The notes: generated from the letters alone by a model not told the origin. A DNA stretch of 64,000 nt from Gemmatimonadaceae bacterium (GCA_016720905.1 JADKJT010000037.1:7507-71506); one strand, 5' to 3'; shown: positions 21,146-29,968, counted from the stretch's first letter. Program-made: numbers and translations.

Positions 21146-22088
21146 GCTTGCCCTCGATTCCGGCACGTGTTCGCATCGTTGCGCACGAAACAAGATAGCA
21201 TCGATTATCGCCGCGCTCGTGTGCTGGCTGGCGGCGTGCGGAGGTTCGGCAGCGACGGCGGCCACGCCGGAGACACCGCAGGCGACGGTACGCTGCACAC
21301 CGACGCAGAGTTCGAACGGCCAGCCGATCACTGACCCCAACGGTCCGTATGGCCATCAGACGGTGGTGGCGCAAACCTCGGATGGGCTGACACTCCGGGG
21401 GGCGCATCAGGTGCTCGAGCACGCATCCGTGCCCGACGGTGTGCGCCGCGCCGACGGAAGCGTTCTGGTGTACTACGTGAATGGTGCCGCCGGGGCCACG
21501 TGGGTGGCGCGCATTGTCGCGGATACCGCCGAGCCGATTGGACCGATTACGGTGGATGGGGTGCCGGCGCCCGTTGGCGTCGTCGATCCCGATGTGCAGA
21601 CGGTGTCGGGTGGCGCGATCCGCATGTTCTACCTGAATGGTTTTGGGGCGCCGGAAGGGACGCCACGCGCCATGTGCAGTGCCGATTCGGATGATGGCGT
21701 GCGGTTCACGACGCGGGGACCGGCGTTCATATGGTCGGGCGGTGAGTCGTTCACCGACCCCAGCGTGATTCCGCTGAGTGACGGGTCGTGGCTGATGGCG
21801 ATCTCGCTCGGCCAGCAGACGGTTATTGCGCGGTCCAGCAACGGTGTGTCATTCACCCGCGAGTCCACCCTGTCGTTTGGCGGGGTTCCTGAATTGGCTA
21901 TCGCCCCGGATGGCGCGGCGAGACTTTATGTGTGTGCGGGCGCGATCGTGGCGTACCGCAGCATCGATGGAGGCCGAACCTGGTCGCGGGAGCAGACGGT
22001 GATCAGTCCCGGATTTCAGGGTCACAACATCGTCTGCGATCCGTCGATGGTGACCGGCGCCGGTTTGTTTGTTTTCAAGACCGGTTGA
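21144..22088 (+). CDS. Lipoprotein with sialidase/glycosidase-like beta-propeller
   Basis: About 314 residues. A lipobox (IIAALVCWLAACGG) lies near residue 30, followed by propeller blades with Asp-box-like turns (SVPDGVRRADGSVLVYYVNG, VDPDVQTVSGGAIRMFYLNG, DPSVIPLSDGSWLMAIS, YRSIDGGRTWSREQTVISPG). SxDGGxTW is the Asp-box of sialidase-type propellers. Catalytic residues cannot be assigned. ATG 21144 shares the tetranucleotide CATG with the start codon of the leftward gene and has no ribosome-binding site, so the true start is uncertain. Confidence 0.7.
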   Translation: MLALDSGTCSHRCARNKIASIIAALVCWLAACGGSAATAATPETPQATVRCTPTQSSNGQPITDPNGPYGHQTVVAQTSDGLTLRGAHQVLEHASVPDGVRRADGSVLVYYVNGAAGATWVARIVADTAEPIGPITVDGVPAPVGVVDPDVQTVSGGAIRMFYLNGFGAPEGTPRAMCSADSDDGVRFTTRGPAFIWSGGESFTDPSVIPLSDGSWLMAISLGQQTVIARSSNGVSFTRESTLSFGGVPELAIAPDGAARLYVCAGAIVAYRSIDGGRTWSREQTVISPGFQGHNIVCDPSMVTGAGLFVFKTG

Positions 22089-22136
22089 CCTGCCGGCGTC
22101 CGGTCTGGTGGTGCTTGCGGTTGGTAACGTCAAATA

Positions 22137-22189
22137 TTACTATATAGGTGTATAGCGTTGTATAATCTTCCGGCTCTCACGGGCAGGAG
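22137..22189 (+). promoter_or_regulatory. Promoter and ribosome-binding site of the sulfur-oxidation block
   Basis: A perfect TATAAT (22161-22166) lies in an AT-rich island unusual for this genome, with TTACTA (22137-22142) 18 bases upstream as a weak -35. AGGAG (22185-22189) precedes ATG 22197 by 7 bases. The predicted leader is about 24 bases. No operator-like repeat is evident. Confidence 0.6.
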
Positions 22190-22196
22190 TTTTTTC

Positions 22197-23165
22197 ATGC
22201 GTCTCTCCCACCGAATTCTGGCGGCCGTTGCCCTCGGCATCGTGACCACGGCCTGCTCCGACACCCCCGCGCCACCACCGGTGGCCACGGGGACCGATCA
22301 TACCACCGAGTCCGCCGTGACCTTCCGGGAGGCCGCGTGGAAGCCGAAACGCGAAGCTGATATCCCGAATGACTCGCTGGGGGCGTCGATCAAGCGCGGG
22401 CTGTACCTGTTGCGATTCACCCCTGAAAGTCTGCCGGCGTACGCGACGTCGAATTTGCGGTGCACCAGCTGTCACCAGGACGATGGCATTCGGCCAACCT
22501 CGGGACCGTTGACCGGTTCGCACGCGCGATTCCCGAAGTACATGCCGCGTTCGGGCACGGTGATCGCGCTGGCGGATCGCGTCAATTACTGCTTCACGCG
22601 CTCACTGTCAGGTAACGCGATTCCCGTGGGGAGTCGTGAAATGGTGGATATTCTGGCGTATCTCGCATTCATCTCGAAGGATATCCCGGTCGGCACCAAG
22701 ATCGCCGGTGCCGACGGTCTGGTGTCGATGCCCGATACGCTGGACGGCGATGTGGCGAGAGGCGAGGCGCTCTTCACGGCCAAGACCTGTATCACCTGCC
22801 ACGGTCCGGAAGGGGCGGGCAATGGTCCGATTCCTCCGCTGTGGGGTCCCAAGTCGTACTCGATTGGCGCGTCAATGACGCGTATTGAACGCGCCGCAAG
22901 CTTCATCAAACACAACATGCCGCAGACGGCACCCGGGACGCTTACCGCGCAGGAGGCATTCGACCTCTCGGCGTACATCAATTCTCATCCGCGCCCCGAC
23001 TCGCCGGGCAAGGAACTCGACTGGCCGATGGGCGGCGCACCGGCCGACGTGCCGTACGACACCAAGGGACACCAGGCTTTCCGTCCGCCACCAGCGCTTC
23101 CGCGGGCAAATCCGAAGGGCGCGGTGTGGCCGAACCCGGCGGCCATCAGTCACGCGAAGCAGTAA
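22197..23165 (+). CDS. Dihaem c-type cytochrome, TsdA-like (thiosulfate dehydrogenase type)
   Basis: 322 residues with a lipobox (VTTAC, Cys20). There are two c-haem sites, CTSCH (89-93) and CITCH (198-202). Between them, RVNYCFTRSLSGNAIPVGSR places a Cys (132) where TsdA enzymes have the distal haem ligand. TsdA joins two thiosulfates to tetrathionate or runs in reverse in the periplasm. The match to TsdA is by motif only; a SoxA- or SoxX-like role is less likely. It heads the block with soxC, soxD and two transporter genes; soxC follows 9 bases after its stop. Confidence 0.8.
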   Translation: MRLSHRILAAVALGIVTTACSDTPAPPPVATGTDHTTESAVTFREAAWKPKREADIPNDSLGASIKRGLYLLRFTPESLPAYATSNLRCTSCHQDDGIRPTSGPLTGSHARFPKYMPRSGTVIALADRVNYCFTRSLSGNAIPVGSREMVDILAYLAFISKDIPVGTKIAGADGLVSMPDTLDGDVARGEALFTAKTCITCHGPEGAGNGPIPPLWGPKSYSIGASMTRIERAASFIKHNMPQTAPGTLTAQEAFDLSAYINSHPRPDSPGKELDWPMGGAPADVPYDTKGHQAFRPPPALPRANPKGAVWPNPAAISHAKQ

Positions 23166-23174
23166 GTTCTGGCC

Positions 23175-24476
23175 ATGACAGATCCAACGACTCCTTCTGA
23201 CGTCGCTTCGGCGGTGTCGCTCTCGCGTCGCGAGTTACTGACGGGCGCCGCCGGTGTCATTGGCGGCGCGGTGCTGGCGGGTCTTCCGATGTCCGTTGAC
23301 GGACAGGGCGCGAAGCCGACGGCTCCTGTTGTGCCGCCGCCCGCGCGACCCGTGGTGCCGCTCGATGCCACCAAGCTGCAAGGTGCACCGACGGCGCCGC
23401 TTGGCATGCGTTCGGATTTTGAATCGCCCACCCGCGCACCGTACGGGGAAACGACGGGGAGTTCGCTCACCCCGTTGCAGGATCTCACGGGCAACATCAC
23501 GCCGTCCGATCTGCACTTTGAACGACATCATGCGGGCATCCCCGCGCTTGATCCCGAACGCCATACGCTGACGATTCACGGGCTGGTCGATCGGCCACTC
23601 ACGTTCTCGCTGAACGACATCAAGCGGTTCCCGCAGGTGACCCGGACGTATTTCGTTGAATGTTCGGGGAATGGTCGCAACTCGTATCGCGATCCCAAGC
23701 CCGACATGACGCCGCAGAAGGTGTCGGGGATGGTGAGCACTTCGGAATGGACGGGTGTGCCACTCGCGACGCTGTTGCGCGAAGCGGGGGTGAAGCCGGA
23801 AGCGACGTGGTTCCTTGCCGAAGGTGGCGACGCCTGCCTGCTCACGCGCTCCGTGCCGATCGCCAAGGCGTGGGATGACGCCATGATCGTGTGGGCGCAG
23901 AACGGTGAGTCGCTGCGTCCGGCACAGGGGTATCCGTTGCGCCTGTTGCTGCCGGGATGGGAGGGCAACATCAACGTGAAGTGGATTCGACGCATCGAAC
24001 TGGGTACGCAGCCCTGGATGACCCGATGGGAAACGTCCAAGTACACGGACCCACTGCCCAACGGCACGGCGCGCATCTTCACCTTTGAGATCGACGCCAA
24101 GTCGATCATCACGTCACCGGCCGCGCCGAACACGCTGGCGTCGCAGGGGTGGCATTCAGTGAACGGCCTCGCCTGGAGCGGACGTGGTCGCATTGCACGG
24201 GTGGAAGTCAGCACCGATGGCGGTGGCACGTGGCACGATGCCGAGTTCCTGAATGCGCCGCAGCCCAAGTCGACGGTACGTTTCCAGTACATGTGGGAGT
24301 GGAAGGGTGGCGAATCGGTGTTGCTCAGTCGCGCCACCGACGAGGCGGGGTTCGTTCAGCCGACCCGCACGGCGCTCATTGCCGAACGCGGGCTCGGTAC
24401 CGACTACCACTACAACCAGATTGTGGGTTGGAAGGTTGACGGCGCCGGTCACGTGACCTTTCACGGAGCGACCTGA
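23175..24476 (+). CDS. soxC: Sulfite/sulfane dehydrogenase molybdopterin subunit SoxC
   Basis: 433 residues. A Tat-type leader (SLSRRELLTGAAGVIGGAVL, about 15-34) fits export of a folded molybdenum enzyme. The sulfite-oxidase fold shows in NITPSDLHFERHHAGIPALD, the Mo-ligand Cys163 in YFVECSGNGRNSY, GYPLRLLLPGWEGNINVKWI, and the dimerisation domain RIARVEVSTDGGGTWHDAEF. Length and order fit SoxC, which with SoxD oxidises the carrier-bound sulfane sulfur. soxD starts 2 bases after the stop. SoxX, Y, Z, A and B are not in this window. Confidence 0.93.
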   Translation: MTDPTTPSDVASAVSLSRRELLTGAAGVIGGAVLAGLPMSVDGQGAKPTAPVVPPPARPVVPLDATKLQGAPTAPLGMRSDFESPTRAPYGETTGSSLTPLQDLTGNITPSDLHFERHHAGIPALDPERHTLTIHGLVDRPLTFSLNDIKRFPQVTRTYFVECSGNGRNSYRDPKPDMTPQKVSGMVSTSEWTGVPLATLLREAGVKPEATWFLAEGGDACLLTRSVPIAKAWDDAMIVWAQNGESLRPAQGYPLRLLLPGWEGNINVKWIRRIELGTQPWMTRWETSKYTDPLPNGTARIFTFEIDAKSIITSPAAPNTLASQGWHSVNGLAWSGRGRIARVEVSTDGGGTWHDAEFLNAPQPKSTVRFQYMWEWKGGESVLLSRATDEAGFVQPTRTALIAERGLGTDYHYNQIVGWKVDGAGHVTFHGAT

Positions 24477-24478
24477 TC

Positions 24479-25132
24479 ATGCGACGTGAAATGCTGTGCC
24501 TGACGGTGCTGACCCTTTGTTTGTCAGCCTGCAACAAGACCGATGGCGGGTCGGGCTTCGGTACCTCGGCCACATCGGGTGCGTCATTTGCCGACTACGA
24601 TGCGGGCGCGGTGCCCGGCGGTCCGGGTGCGAAGAAGGCGTATGCGCTTGGGCATGCGGTGGTCGACTCGCAGTTGGCGACGATGAACCTTGACGTCGGC
24701 TCGGACGGCACGGAGCTGCCGATAGGGAGCGGCACGGTGGCACAGGGCGCGGCGCTGTATGCCACACAATGCGCGCAGTGCCACGGCAAGAAGGGAGAAG
24801 GGATGGTGCCAGCCTATCCGCAACTCATCGGCCGCGATCCGAAAGCCGAGAAATTCCCGTTTGCCAACGATCCCAAGTTGCCGCACACCATTGGCAATTA
24901 CTGGCCGTACGCGACCACGTTGTTCGACTACATCAGGCGGGCGATGCCGCACGTTGCCCCAGGCTCGCTGACGGATGATCAGGTGTACGCGCTCTCGGCG
25001 TACCTGTTGGCCGAAAACGATGTCATTGCCGACACCGCCACGCTCGACGCGGCATCGCTGCGTCAGGTCCGCATGCCGTATCGCGATCGATTCGTTCCGG
25101 ACGACCGGAAGCCGGGTTCCCGCGCGAAGTAG
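24479..25132 (+). CDS. soxD: SoxD-type c-cytochrome subunit
   Basis: 217 residues, lipobox LCLSAC (Cys18) and one haem site CAQCH (98-102). The segment GMVPAYPQLIGRDPKAEKFP, IGNYWPYATTLFDYIRRAMP and SLTDDQVYALSAYLLAENDV is characteristic of SoxD. It is the monohaem, lipid-anchored form, shorter than the dihaem SoxD of Paracoccus. It would accept electrons from SoxC and pass them to a periplasmic carrier. Its placement 2 bases after soxC supports co-translation. Confidence 0.9.
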   Translation: MRREMLCLTVLTLCLSACNKTDGGSGFGTSATSGASFADYDAGAVPGGPGAKKAYALGHAVVDSQLATMNLDVGSDGTELPIGSGTVAQGAALYATQCAQCHGKKGEGMVPAYPQLIGRDPKAEKFPFANDPKLPHTIGNYWPYATTLFDYIRRAMPHVAPGSLTDDQVYALSAYLLAENDVIADTATLDAASLRQVRMPYRDRFVPDDRKPGSRAK

Positions 25133-25159
25133 TGTTTCCCCCACCGTAAGGAGCGTCAC

Positions 25160-25714
25160 ATGTCCCATGCTGCCAGTGTTTCCGCAGCCGCCAGTACACC
25201 GGCGGTTCGCACCGAAAAGCTTCCACCGTGGTTGTTCTACGGTATTCTGTTCGGCCTGCTTGGCGCGGCGTCGATTGTGCTGTGGGGGCCGATTGGTGTG
25301 TCGGGCACCTACCCGCGCTTCATCGGCGCGCTCATGCGCGTATTTGATCCGTCGTACGCCGAGGCGAATCCGTATCTGGTGAAGATGGGTTCGCTGCTCA
25401 AACCGGAATCGTTTCTCGTGGTGGGTTTGCTGATTGGCGGATTCATCGGTGCGCGAGCGAACCGGGAGAAGGCTCCGGCGTGCGAGATGATTCATCCCAG
25501 CGAGACGACGACCGCGAAGCGCTATCGCGACGCGTTCATCGGCGGGTTCCTGATCGTGTTTGGCGCGCGCATTGCGGGCGGCTGCACCAGCGGCCACATC
25601 ATCTCCGGGATCACCCAACTCTCGGTGAGCGGGTTCATCTTCGCCATTGGCACCTTCGCCACTGGCATCATGTCGGCAAAGATGTTGCACGGCCGTCGCA
25701 CGGCAGGAGTCTGA
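25160..25714 (+). CDS. YeeE/YedE-family sulfur-compound transporter, first half
   Basis: 184 residues with four or five membrane segments (LFYGILFGLLGAASIVLWGP, SFLVVGLLIGGFIGARAN, AFIGGFLIVFGARIAGGCTS, FIFAIGTFATGIMSAKML). The motif ARIAGGCTSGHIISG contains the conserved membrane Cys that binds thiosulfate in this family. It corresponds to one half of the fused thiosulfate importer; the second half is the next gene. AAGGAG (25148-25153) precedes ATG 25160. In this context it probably moves thiosulfate or a related sulfur compound. Confidence 0.9.
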   Translation: MSHAASVSAAASTPAVRTEKLPPWLFYGILFGLLGAASIVLWGPIGVSGTYPRFIGALMRVFDPSYAEANPYLVKMGSLLKPESFLVVGLLIGGFIGARANREKAPACEMIHPSETTTAKRYRDAFIGGFLIVFGARIAGGCTSGHIISGITQLSVSGFIFAIGTFATGIMSAKMLHGRRTAGV

Positions 25715-25716
25715 CC

Positions 25717-26262
25717 ATGACCGCCGCTTCCATTTACGCGTTGCTCGTGGGCGTCGGGATGGGCTTCTTCATCCAGCGGGTTCGTGCGTCGAGCCCGGCG
25801 ATGATTGCCAGCAACCTGCGTCTCGAAAATCTGTCGGTCATCAAGTTCATGGCGCTCACCATGGCGGTGGGCATGATCGTCGTGTACGGACTGTCGATGG
25901 TGATGCCCGAGCAGATGCACTTTGACATCAAGCCGACGTACGTGGTGGGTGTGTTGCTGGGCGGACTGGTGTTCGGCGTCGGCTTCGGCGTTGGCGGGTA
26001 CTGCCCCGGCACGTGCGTGGTGGGCATTGGTGAAGGCCGCAAGGACGCCATCGTGGCGATTCTTGGCGGCGTGGTCGGTGCACTGGTGTTCACGCTGGTG
26101 TACACCGCGCTCATTGCGCCCATCGTCAAGATGGTGGATCTGGGCAAGATCACGCTGCCGGGTGTGCTGCACCTGCCGCCGTTCGTGGTGGCCGTGGTGG
26201 TGGGCGCGATCTTCATGGCCGTGATTCGGATGCTACCGACAACGGTGAAACCGGCGCGGTAG
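25717..26262 (+). CDS. YeeE/YedE-family sulfur-compound transporter, second half
   Basis: 181 residues from ATG 25717, two bases after the stop of the first half. Membrane segments include IYALLVGVGMGFFIQRV, FMALTMAVGMIVVYGLSMVM, VVGVLLGGLVFGVGFGVGGY and FVVAVVVGAIFMAVIRM. The second conserved Cys motif is GYCPGTCVVGIGEGRKDAIV. Split two-subunit versions of this transporter are known as PmpA/PmpB-like pairs. An in-frame extension upstream overlaps the first gene antiparallel in composition and is rejected. Confidence 0.9.
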   Translation: MTAASIYALLVGVGMGFFIQRVRASSPAMIASNLRLENLSVIKFMALTMAVGMIVVYGLSMVMPEQMHFDIKPTYVVGVLLGGLVFGVGFGVGGYCPGTCVVGIGEGRKDAIVAILGGVVGALVFTLVYTALIAPIVKMVDLGKITLPGVLHLPPFVVAVVVGAIFMAVIRMLPTTVKPAR

Positions 26263-26303
26263 CTGCATGGCTTTGAGGGTTGAGTGGTGAGGGACAGAGG
26301 GAG

Positions 26304-26400
26304 GAGCAACTGAAGCGTTGAGCGGTGAGGGGCGAGCGGTCAGGGCAGAGTAACTCTGCCGTCACCGCTCGCCCCTCACCGCTCAACGCTTCGGTTGCTC
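26304..26400. terminator. Long imperfect hairpin between convergent genes
   Basis: 37 bases at 26304-26340 pair with 26364-26400 with a single mismatch, and inside them GGCAGAG (26344-26350) pairs with CTCTGCC (26354-26360). The arms are built from repeats of the type GTTGAGCGGTGAGGGGCGAG, a degenerate copy of which also occurs at 26279-26293. It is placed to terminate both the sox block and the facing fadL-like gene, and may also be a dispersed repeat element. Confidence 0.75.
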
Positions 26401-26433
26401 ACTCCTCGGGCCCTTTACACCTCAACGCCTTCG

Positions 26434-27756
26434 CTACTTCCTCACCGGCCGGAAGGTGAACCCCACCAGCACCGACTTCTCCGACATGGTGTTGGTGACC
26501 GATGTATTGGGTATCGCCGCGGGGCGGTACATCGCGCCCTTGATGGAATTCTCCAATGCGGTGTACGCAGCCAGGTTGAGTTCCACGCCCTCGCGAATCT
26601 GGAAACCAATGCCACCGGTGATATGGTGTTGCACCACGGCCGGCGCGGGAATGTTGAACATCGACTGTTCGTCGGGGATGGGATTGCCCGAGTAGTTGTA
26701 ACCGCCGCGTAGCGTCACGCGATCATTGGCCTTGAACTGGATGCCGGCGGCCACCACGACGATGTTCTCCCAGCCGAAGCCCTTCACCGAGCCGTCAGCG
26801 TTGTATCCCTTCTCCTGGAAGCCCTTGGTGCTGGCATAGGTCATGTACTTCGCGTCGAGACCGTAGTGCACCCGATCGGTGGGCGAGAAGGCCAGGCCGG
26901 CGGCGTAGATGGCCGGCGCGTCCATGCGGAACTTGATGGTGCGCGCGGTGCCGAAGTCCGGAAGATTCGGATTGGCGTGCGTGGACACGTATTCAAAGTC
27001 CTGGAACATCTGTGTTGAGGTGTACGCGAGCCCGACGGTGAACTTCGGTGTCACGTCGTACTGAAGACCAGCCTGCACCCCAAAACCGAAGGCTCCGTCT
27101 GCCGCGGCGGCCGATGGATAGAACGCGCGGTCATCCTGGGTGCCCGGGGCCCGATCGATGCCGGGATCAAAGTCCGGCGACGCGATTGGCATGGGATCGA
27201 CAGCGAGCGACGCCCAATCGATGTTGGCGGCGATACCGAAGCGCAGCTTGTCACCGGCCTTCCAGGCAATGGCGGGCGAGATCTTCATCAGGCCGAAATT
27301 GGAGTACACCTGCCCGAAGCCGTTGGGACGCGGTGCGAGCATCGGATTGGTGGGATCGGATTTGTAGTTGACGCCAAAACCACCGATGCCAAGTCCGGAG
27401 AGACCAATCACCACCTTGTCATTGAGTTCGGTGCTGAAGCCAAACGCCGGAATGGGCGTGAATTCACTGACGCTGGTGGTCGTGCCCGTGAAGGTGCCGT
27501 AGGACGACGTCACCGAACGATCGGGTTTGAGCATCTCGAATCCCATCTCGAGATTGGTGCCGGCAAACGTCGCAAGTCCGGCGGGATTGCTGTAGAAGGT
27601 GCCGAGCAGGCTGGCGTTGGACGCCACGCCGATGCCGCCAACAGCCGAGTTCACGGCGCCGACGCCATGCAGGAAGTGTCCATCCGTCGCGCGGGCCGCT
27701 GCGGGCGCGAGGAGAACGACGGTGGCCGCGAGGGCCGAATACCACGACGAGCGCAT
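26434..27756 (-). CDS. FadL/OmpP1/TodX-family outer membrane transporter
   Basis: 440 residues. A signal peptide (AALAATVVLLAPAAARA type) is followed by the N-terminal hatch GHFLHGVGAVNSAVGGIGVA and SLLGTFYSNPAGLATF, the signature of FadL-type porins. The remainder alternates short amphipathic strands ending with Phe (VLVGFTFRPVRK), as expected for a 14-strand barrel. The family carries hydrophobic molecules across the outer membrane. It is convergent with the sulfur block, so a functional link is not implied by orientation. Confidence 0.88.
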   Translation of the reverse strand: MRSSWYSALAATVVLLAPAAARATDGHFLHGVGAVNSAVGGIGVASNASLLGTFYSNPAGLATFAGTNLEMGFEMLKPDRSVTSSYGTFTGTTTSVSEFTPIPAFGFSTELNDKVVIGLSGLGIGGFGVNYKSDPTNPMLAPRPNGFGQVYSNFGLMKISPAIAWKAGDKLRFGIAANIDWASLAVDPMPIASPDFDPGIDRAPGTQDDRAFYPSAAAADGAFGFGVQAGLQYDVTPKFTVGLAYTSTQMFQDFEYVSTHANPNLPDFGTARTIKFRMDAPAIYAAGLAFSPTDRVHYGLDAKYMTYASTKGFQEKGYNADGSVKGFGWENIVVVAAGIQFKANDRVTLRGGYNYSGNPIPDEQSMFNIPAPAVVQHHITGGIGFQIREGVELNLAAYTALENSIKGAMYRPAAIPNTSVTNTMSEKSVLVGFTFRPVRK

Positions 27757-27816
27757 ATCGAATAGTCTCCGCGAGTGATTAGTGATTCGGGGTGATGGTG
27801 TGCTGTTGGGAATGCC

Positions 27817-28836
27817 TCAGTGACCGAGTCCGGCGACGCGTCTTAGCGAGGCCGCGAGCGATGGTTGGAGTACCGGGTCGGGTGGAAAAGCGACATCGAA
27901 GCTCGCCGATGTCGGCGCGCCGGCGGCGCGCAGCCAGAACGCGCGGTAGGCTGCCGCCCGGGTCGGCAGCAATTGATCGAGCAGATCGCCGCCGCACCGC
28001 ACGGCGGCCAGACTGGCGCGGCGTGCACTGCGCGGATCGGCCGCATTGAAGCCGCGCGCGTGTTCGGCGGCGCGTGTGACGGCGGGGAAGCAGAGCTCGC
28101 GCACGAAGGCCAGCAGTGGCGCTTCCGCATCGGGATCGCCGGCGCCCGTGCCCACGGCAATGATGTTGTCCGCGCGGTCGGACGTGCCGGCAAACATGCG
28201 TCCTTCCGCGCCGATGGCGGGGCTGACAATCAGTCGTCCGCCATCGAGTCGCTCGGCCTGCAACCACGGTTGCAGTGCGGGCGTGAACACGGAATCGAGG
28301 CGCTGCTGCCACGCGGCCAGTTGCGCCGGCGACGGTGGCACGGCGCGCGCGTGCTCGAGCGCGGAGGCCAGTTCGGGGAAACGGTCTCGGCGCGCATCGG
28401 GAGAAAGCGCGTTGGTCAGCGCAGCGGTAACCAGCTCGGCGCGCGGTGCCGACGCGATGGCGGGCGTTCGGGAGGCGGCACGCAGGGCCGCCACCAGTGC
28501 CGCCCGATCGGCGGTTGGATAGTAGAGCGGAACGAAGTGCAGGATCTCAAAGTCGCGCGACTGGGCGAGGGCGCGCGCAAGTGGGGCTACGCTGGCATCG
28601 TCGCGCGGCACGACGAAGGCGAATGCGCCAGCGCCCGGCAATCGCAATCTGGCCAGCAGGTCGAACCACGCGAGACTGGCGTCGGGTGACGACACCGTCC
28701 AGCGGGCAGCTGATGAGGCGTTTGCCGCGTCACGATGTGGTGCTGACGACGATTGCGCCTTCACGGCGCCCGCGATGACCGCCGAGGCAAAGCCCGCCAG
28801 CACCATGGGCCATCGGAACCGACATTGTATTGCCAT
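27817..28836 (-). CDS. Secreted hypothetical protein
   Basis: About 339 residues from ATG 28836 (ATG 28848 also possible). A signal peptide (MVLAGFASAVIAGAVKAQ) is followed by an Ala/Arg-rich globular protein. Recognisable pieces are only local (FAFVVPRDDASVAPLARALA, ELVTAALTNALSPDARRDRF, LIVSPAIGAEGRMFAG). There is no metal or catalytic motif I can assign. The gene is 60 bases upstream of the fadL-like gene in the same direction and could share its transcript. An inverted repeat overlaps the start region (28835-28854). Confidence 0.6.
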   Translation of the reverse strand: MAIQCRFRWPMVLAGFASAVIAGAVKAQSSSAPHRDAANASSAARWTVSSPDASLAWFDLLARLRLPGAGAFAFVVPRDDASVAPLARALAQSRDFEILHFVPLYYPTADRAALVAALRAASRTPAIASAPRAELVTAALTNALSPDARRDRFPELASALEHARAVPPSPAQLAAWQQRLDSVFTPALQPWLQAERLDGGRLIVSPAIGAEGRMFAGTSDRADNIIAVGTGAGDPDAEAPLLAFVRELCFPAVTRAAEHARGFNAADPRSARRASLAAVRCGGDLLDQLLPTRAAAYRAFWLRAAGAPTSASFDVAFPPDPVLQPSLAASLRRVAGLGH

Positions 28837-28857
28837 ATGCCTGATCATGCATATAAC
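28830..28857 (+). promoter_or_regulatory. Promoter with inverted repeat upstream of the flavin redox module
   Basis: TTGCCA (28830-28835) and TATAAC (28852-28857) are 16 bases apart. An inverted repeat ATATGC (28835-28840) / GCATAT (28849-28854) fills the spacer, which is a natural place for a repressor. The same repeat overlaps the start codons of the leftward secreted-protein gene, so one site could control both directions. Confidence 0.45.
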
Positions 28858-28978
28858 AATCGCCGGGTGCCATCAGCGATTCCCCGACCCGTTGCCGGGG
28901 GAAGAGGGTCGACGAGACCCATTCGGGAGAATGCAGGTCAGCATTGCACCACTGATTGCCGGGTCCAGCGACCAGACC

Positions 28979-29968
28979 ATGGAGCCCGTAGTATGTTCAC
29001 GAGCCTTGGCCACTGCGGCCGGTGCCTCATGTCCCGTTCCCTTGTCCCACGACTCTCGCGTGACTTCCAGCCACAGACCGGGCGCATCAACCAGGTCCAC
29101 AGACGGATCGCCCAGCGTGTCAGGCTCCGCCGCGACGAGCCCGTCCGCAGGCCGGTCAGCGCGTCGCGGCAGCAGCAATTTGATTGCTCTGGGTTCTGCG
29201 GCGGTGCTGGCGGTGTACGCGGCGGGTTACGCGCGCACCAAGCCAGCCGCCGACCGGATGGCCGCAGCGAGTACTGAGCGCCGGCCAGCGGCAGGGGGCG
29301 CTGAAGCGCCGCGTGTTGGCGCGCCGAGCATCGAATCGGCTGCCGTTGGTGAGGTGAAGGCGGGAGCGACCGCGGTTGTGCCACCGGTGGCGGTATCGGT
29401 GGAACCCGAGGCCACGCCGAAAGCCGCTCAGAAGTCGGTCACAAAGGTCGCTGCTACGCCAGCCGGCGAACCGCTGGCCACGTCGCACGAAGCGACCGCA
29501 TCGGAATCGGCCGTTGGCGCGTCCACCGACGCCCACACGCCAACGTCGGTGACGCCCTCGGTGTCATCTGCCGTGGTGTTGGCAGCCACACCGTCCGCGC
29601 CGGCGTCTTCGCCCGTCGTCGGCGCGACGCCGGCCACCACCGTCCCATCACCTGCTGCGGCTGCCACCACGGACGCATCGACAGCGGCTACCGCTCCGGC
29701 CAAGCCGGTGTGGCGCGACGGCATCTTCATGGGACGCGGCACGTCGCGACACGGCGACATCGAAGCGATGGTGGAGATCAAGGACGGACGCATTGTGGGC
29801 GCGGTGATTTCCCAGTGTTTGACGCGCTACTCCTGTTCGTGGATCAATCACCTGCTGCCACAGGTGGTAACGCGACAAAGCGCCGACGTGGACTACGTGT
29901 CGGGTGCGACGCAAAGCGCCAACGCGTTGTACTACGCGGTGCTCCAGGCCCTCGCGCAGGCGAAGTGA
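28979..29968 (+). CDS. FMN-binding-domain membrane protein (RnfG/NqrC-like)
   Basis: About 329 residues; the start is uncertain (ATG 28979 used, no ribosome-binding site seen). A Ser-rich cytoplasmic tail precedes one membrane segment (NLIALGSAAVLAVYAAGYA). Then comes a long Ala/Thr/Pro/Val linker of about 150 residues and a C-terminal FMN-binding domain (FMGRGTSRHGDIEAMVEIKD to YYAVLQALAQA). The motif VDYVSGATQSANAL carries the Ser/Thr where ApbE attaches FMN covalently. The next gene encodes ApbE and overlaps it by 4 bases. The very long linker would let the flavin domain reach far from the membrane. Confidence 0.82.
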   Translation: MEPVVCSRALATAAGASCPVPLSHDSRVTSSHRPGASTRSTDGSPSVSGSAATSPSAGRSARRGSSNLIALGSAAVLAVYAAGYARTKPAADRMAAASTERRPAAGGAEAPRVGAPSIESAAVGEVKAGATAVVPPVAVSVEPEATPKAAQKSVTKVAATPAGEPLATSHEATASESAVGASTDAHTPTSVTPSVSSAVVLAATPSAPASSPVVGATPATTVPSPAAAATTDASTAATAPAKPVWRDGIFMGRGTSRHGDIEAMVEIKDGRIVGAVISQCLTRYSCSWINHLLPQVVTRQSADVDYVSGATQSANALYYAVLQALAQAK

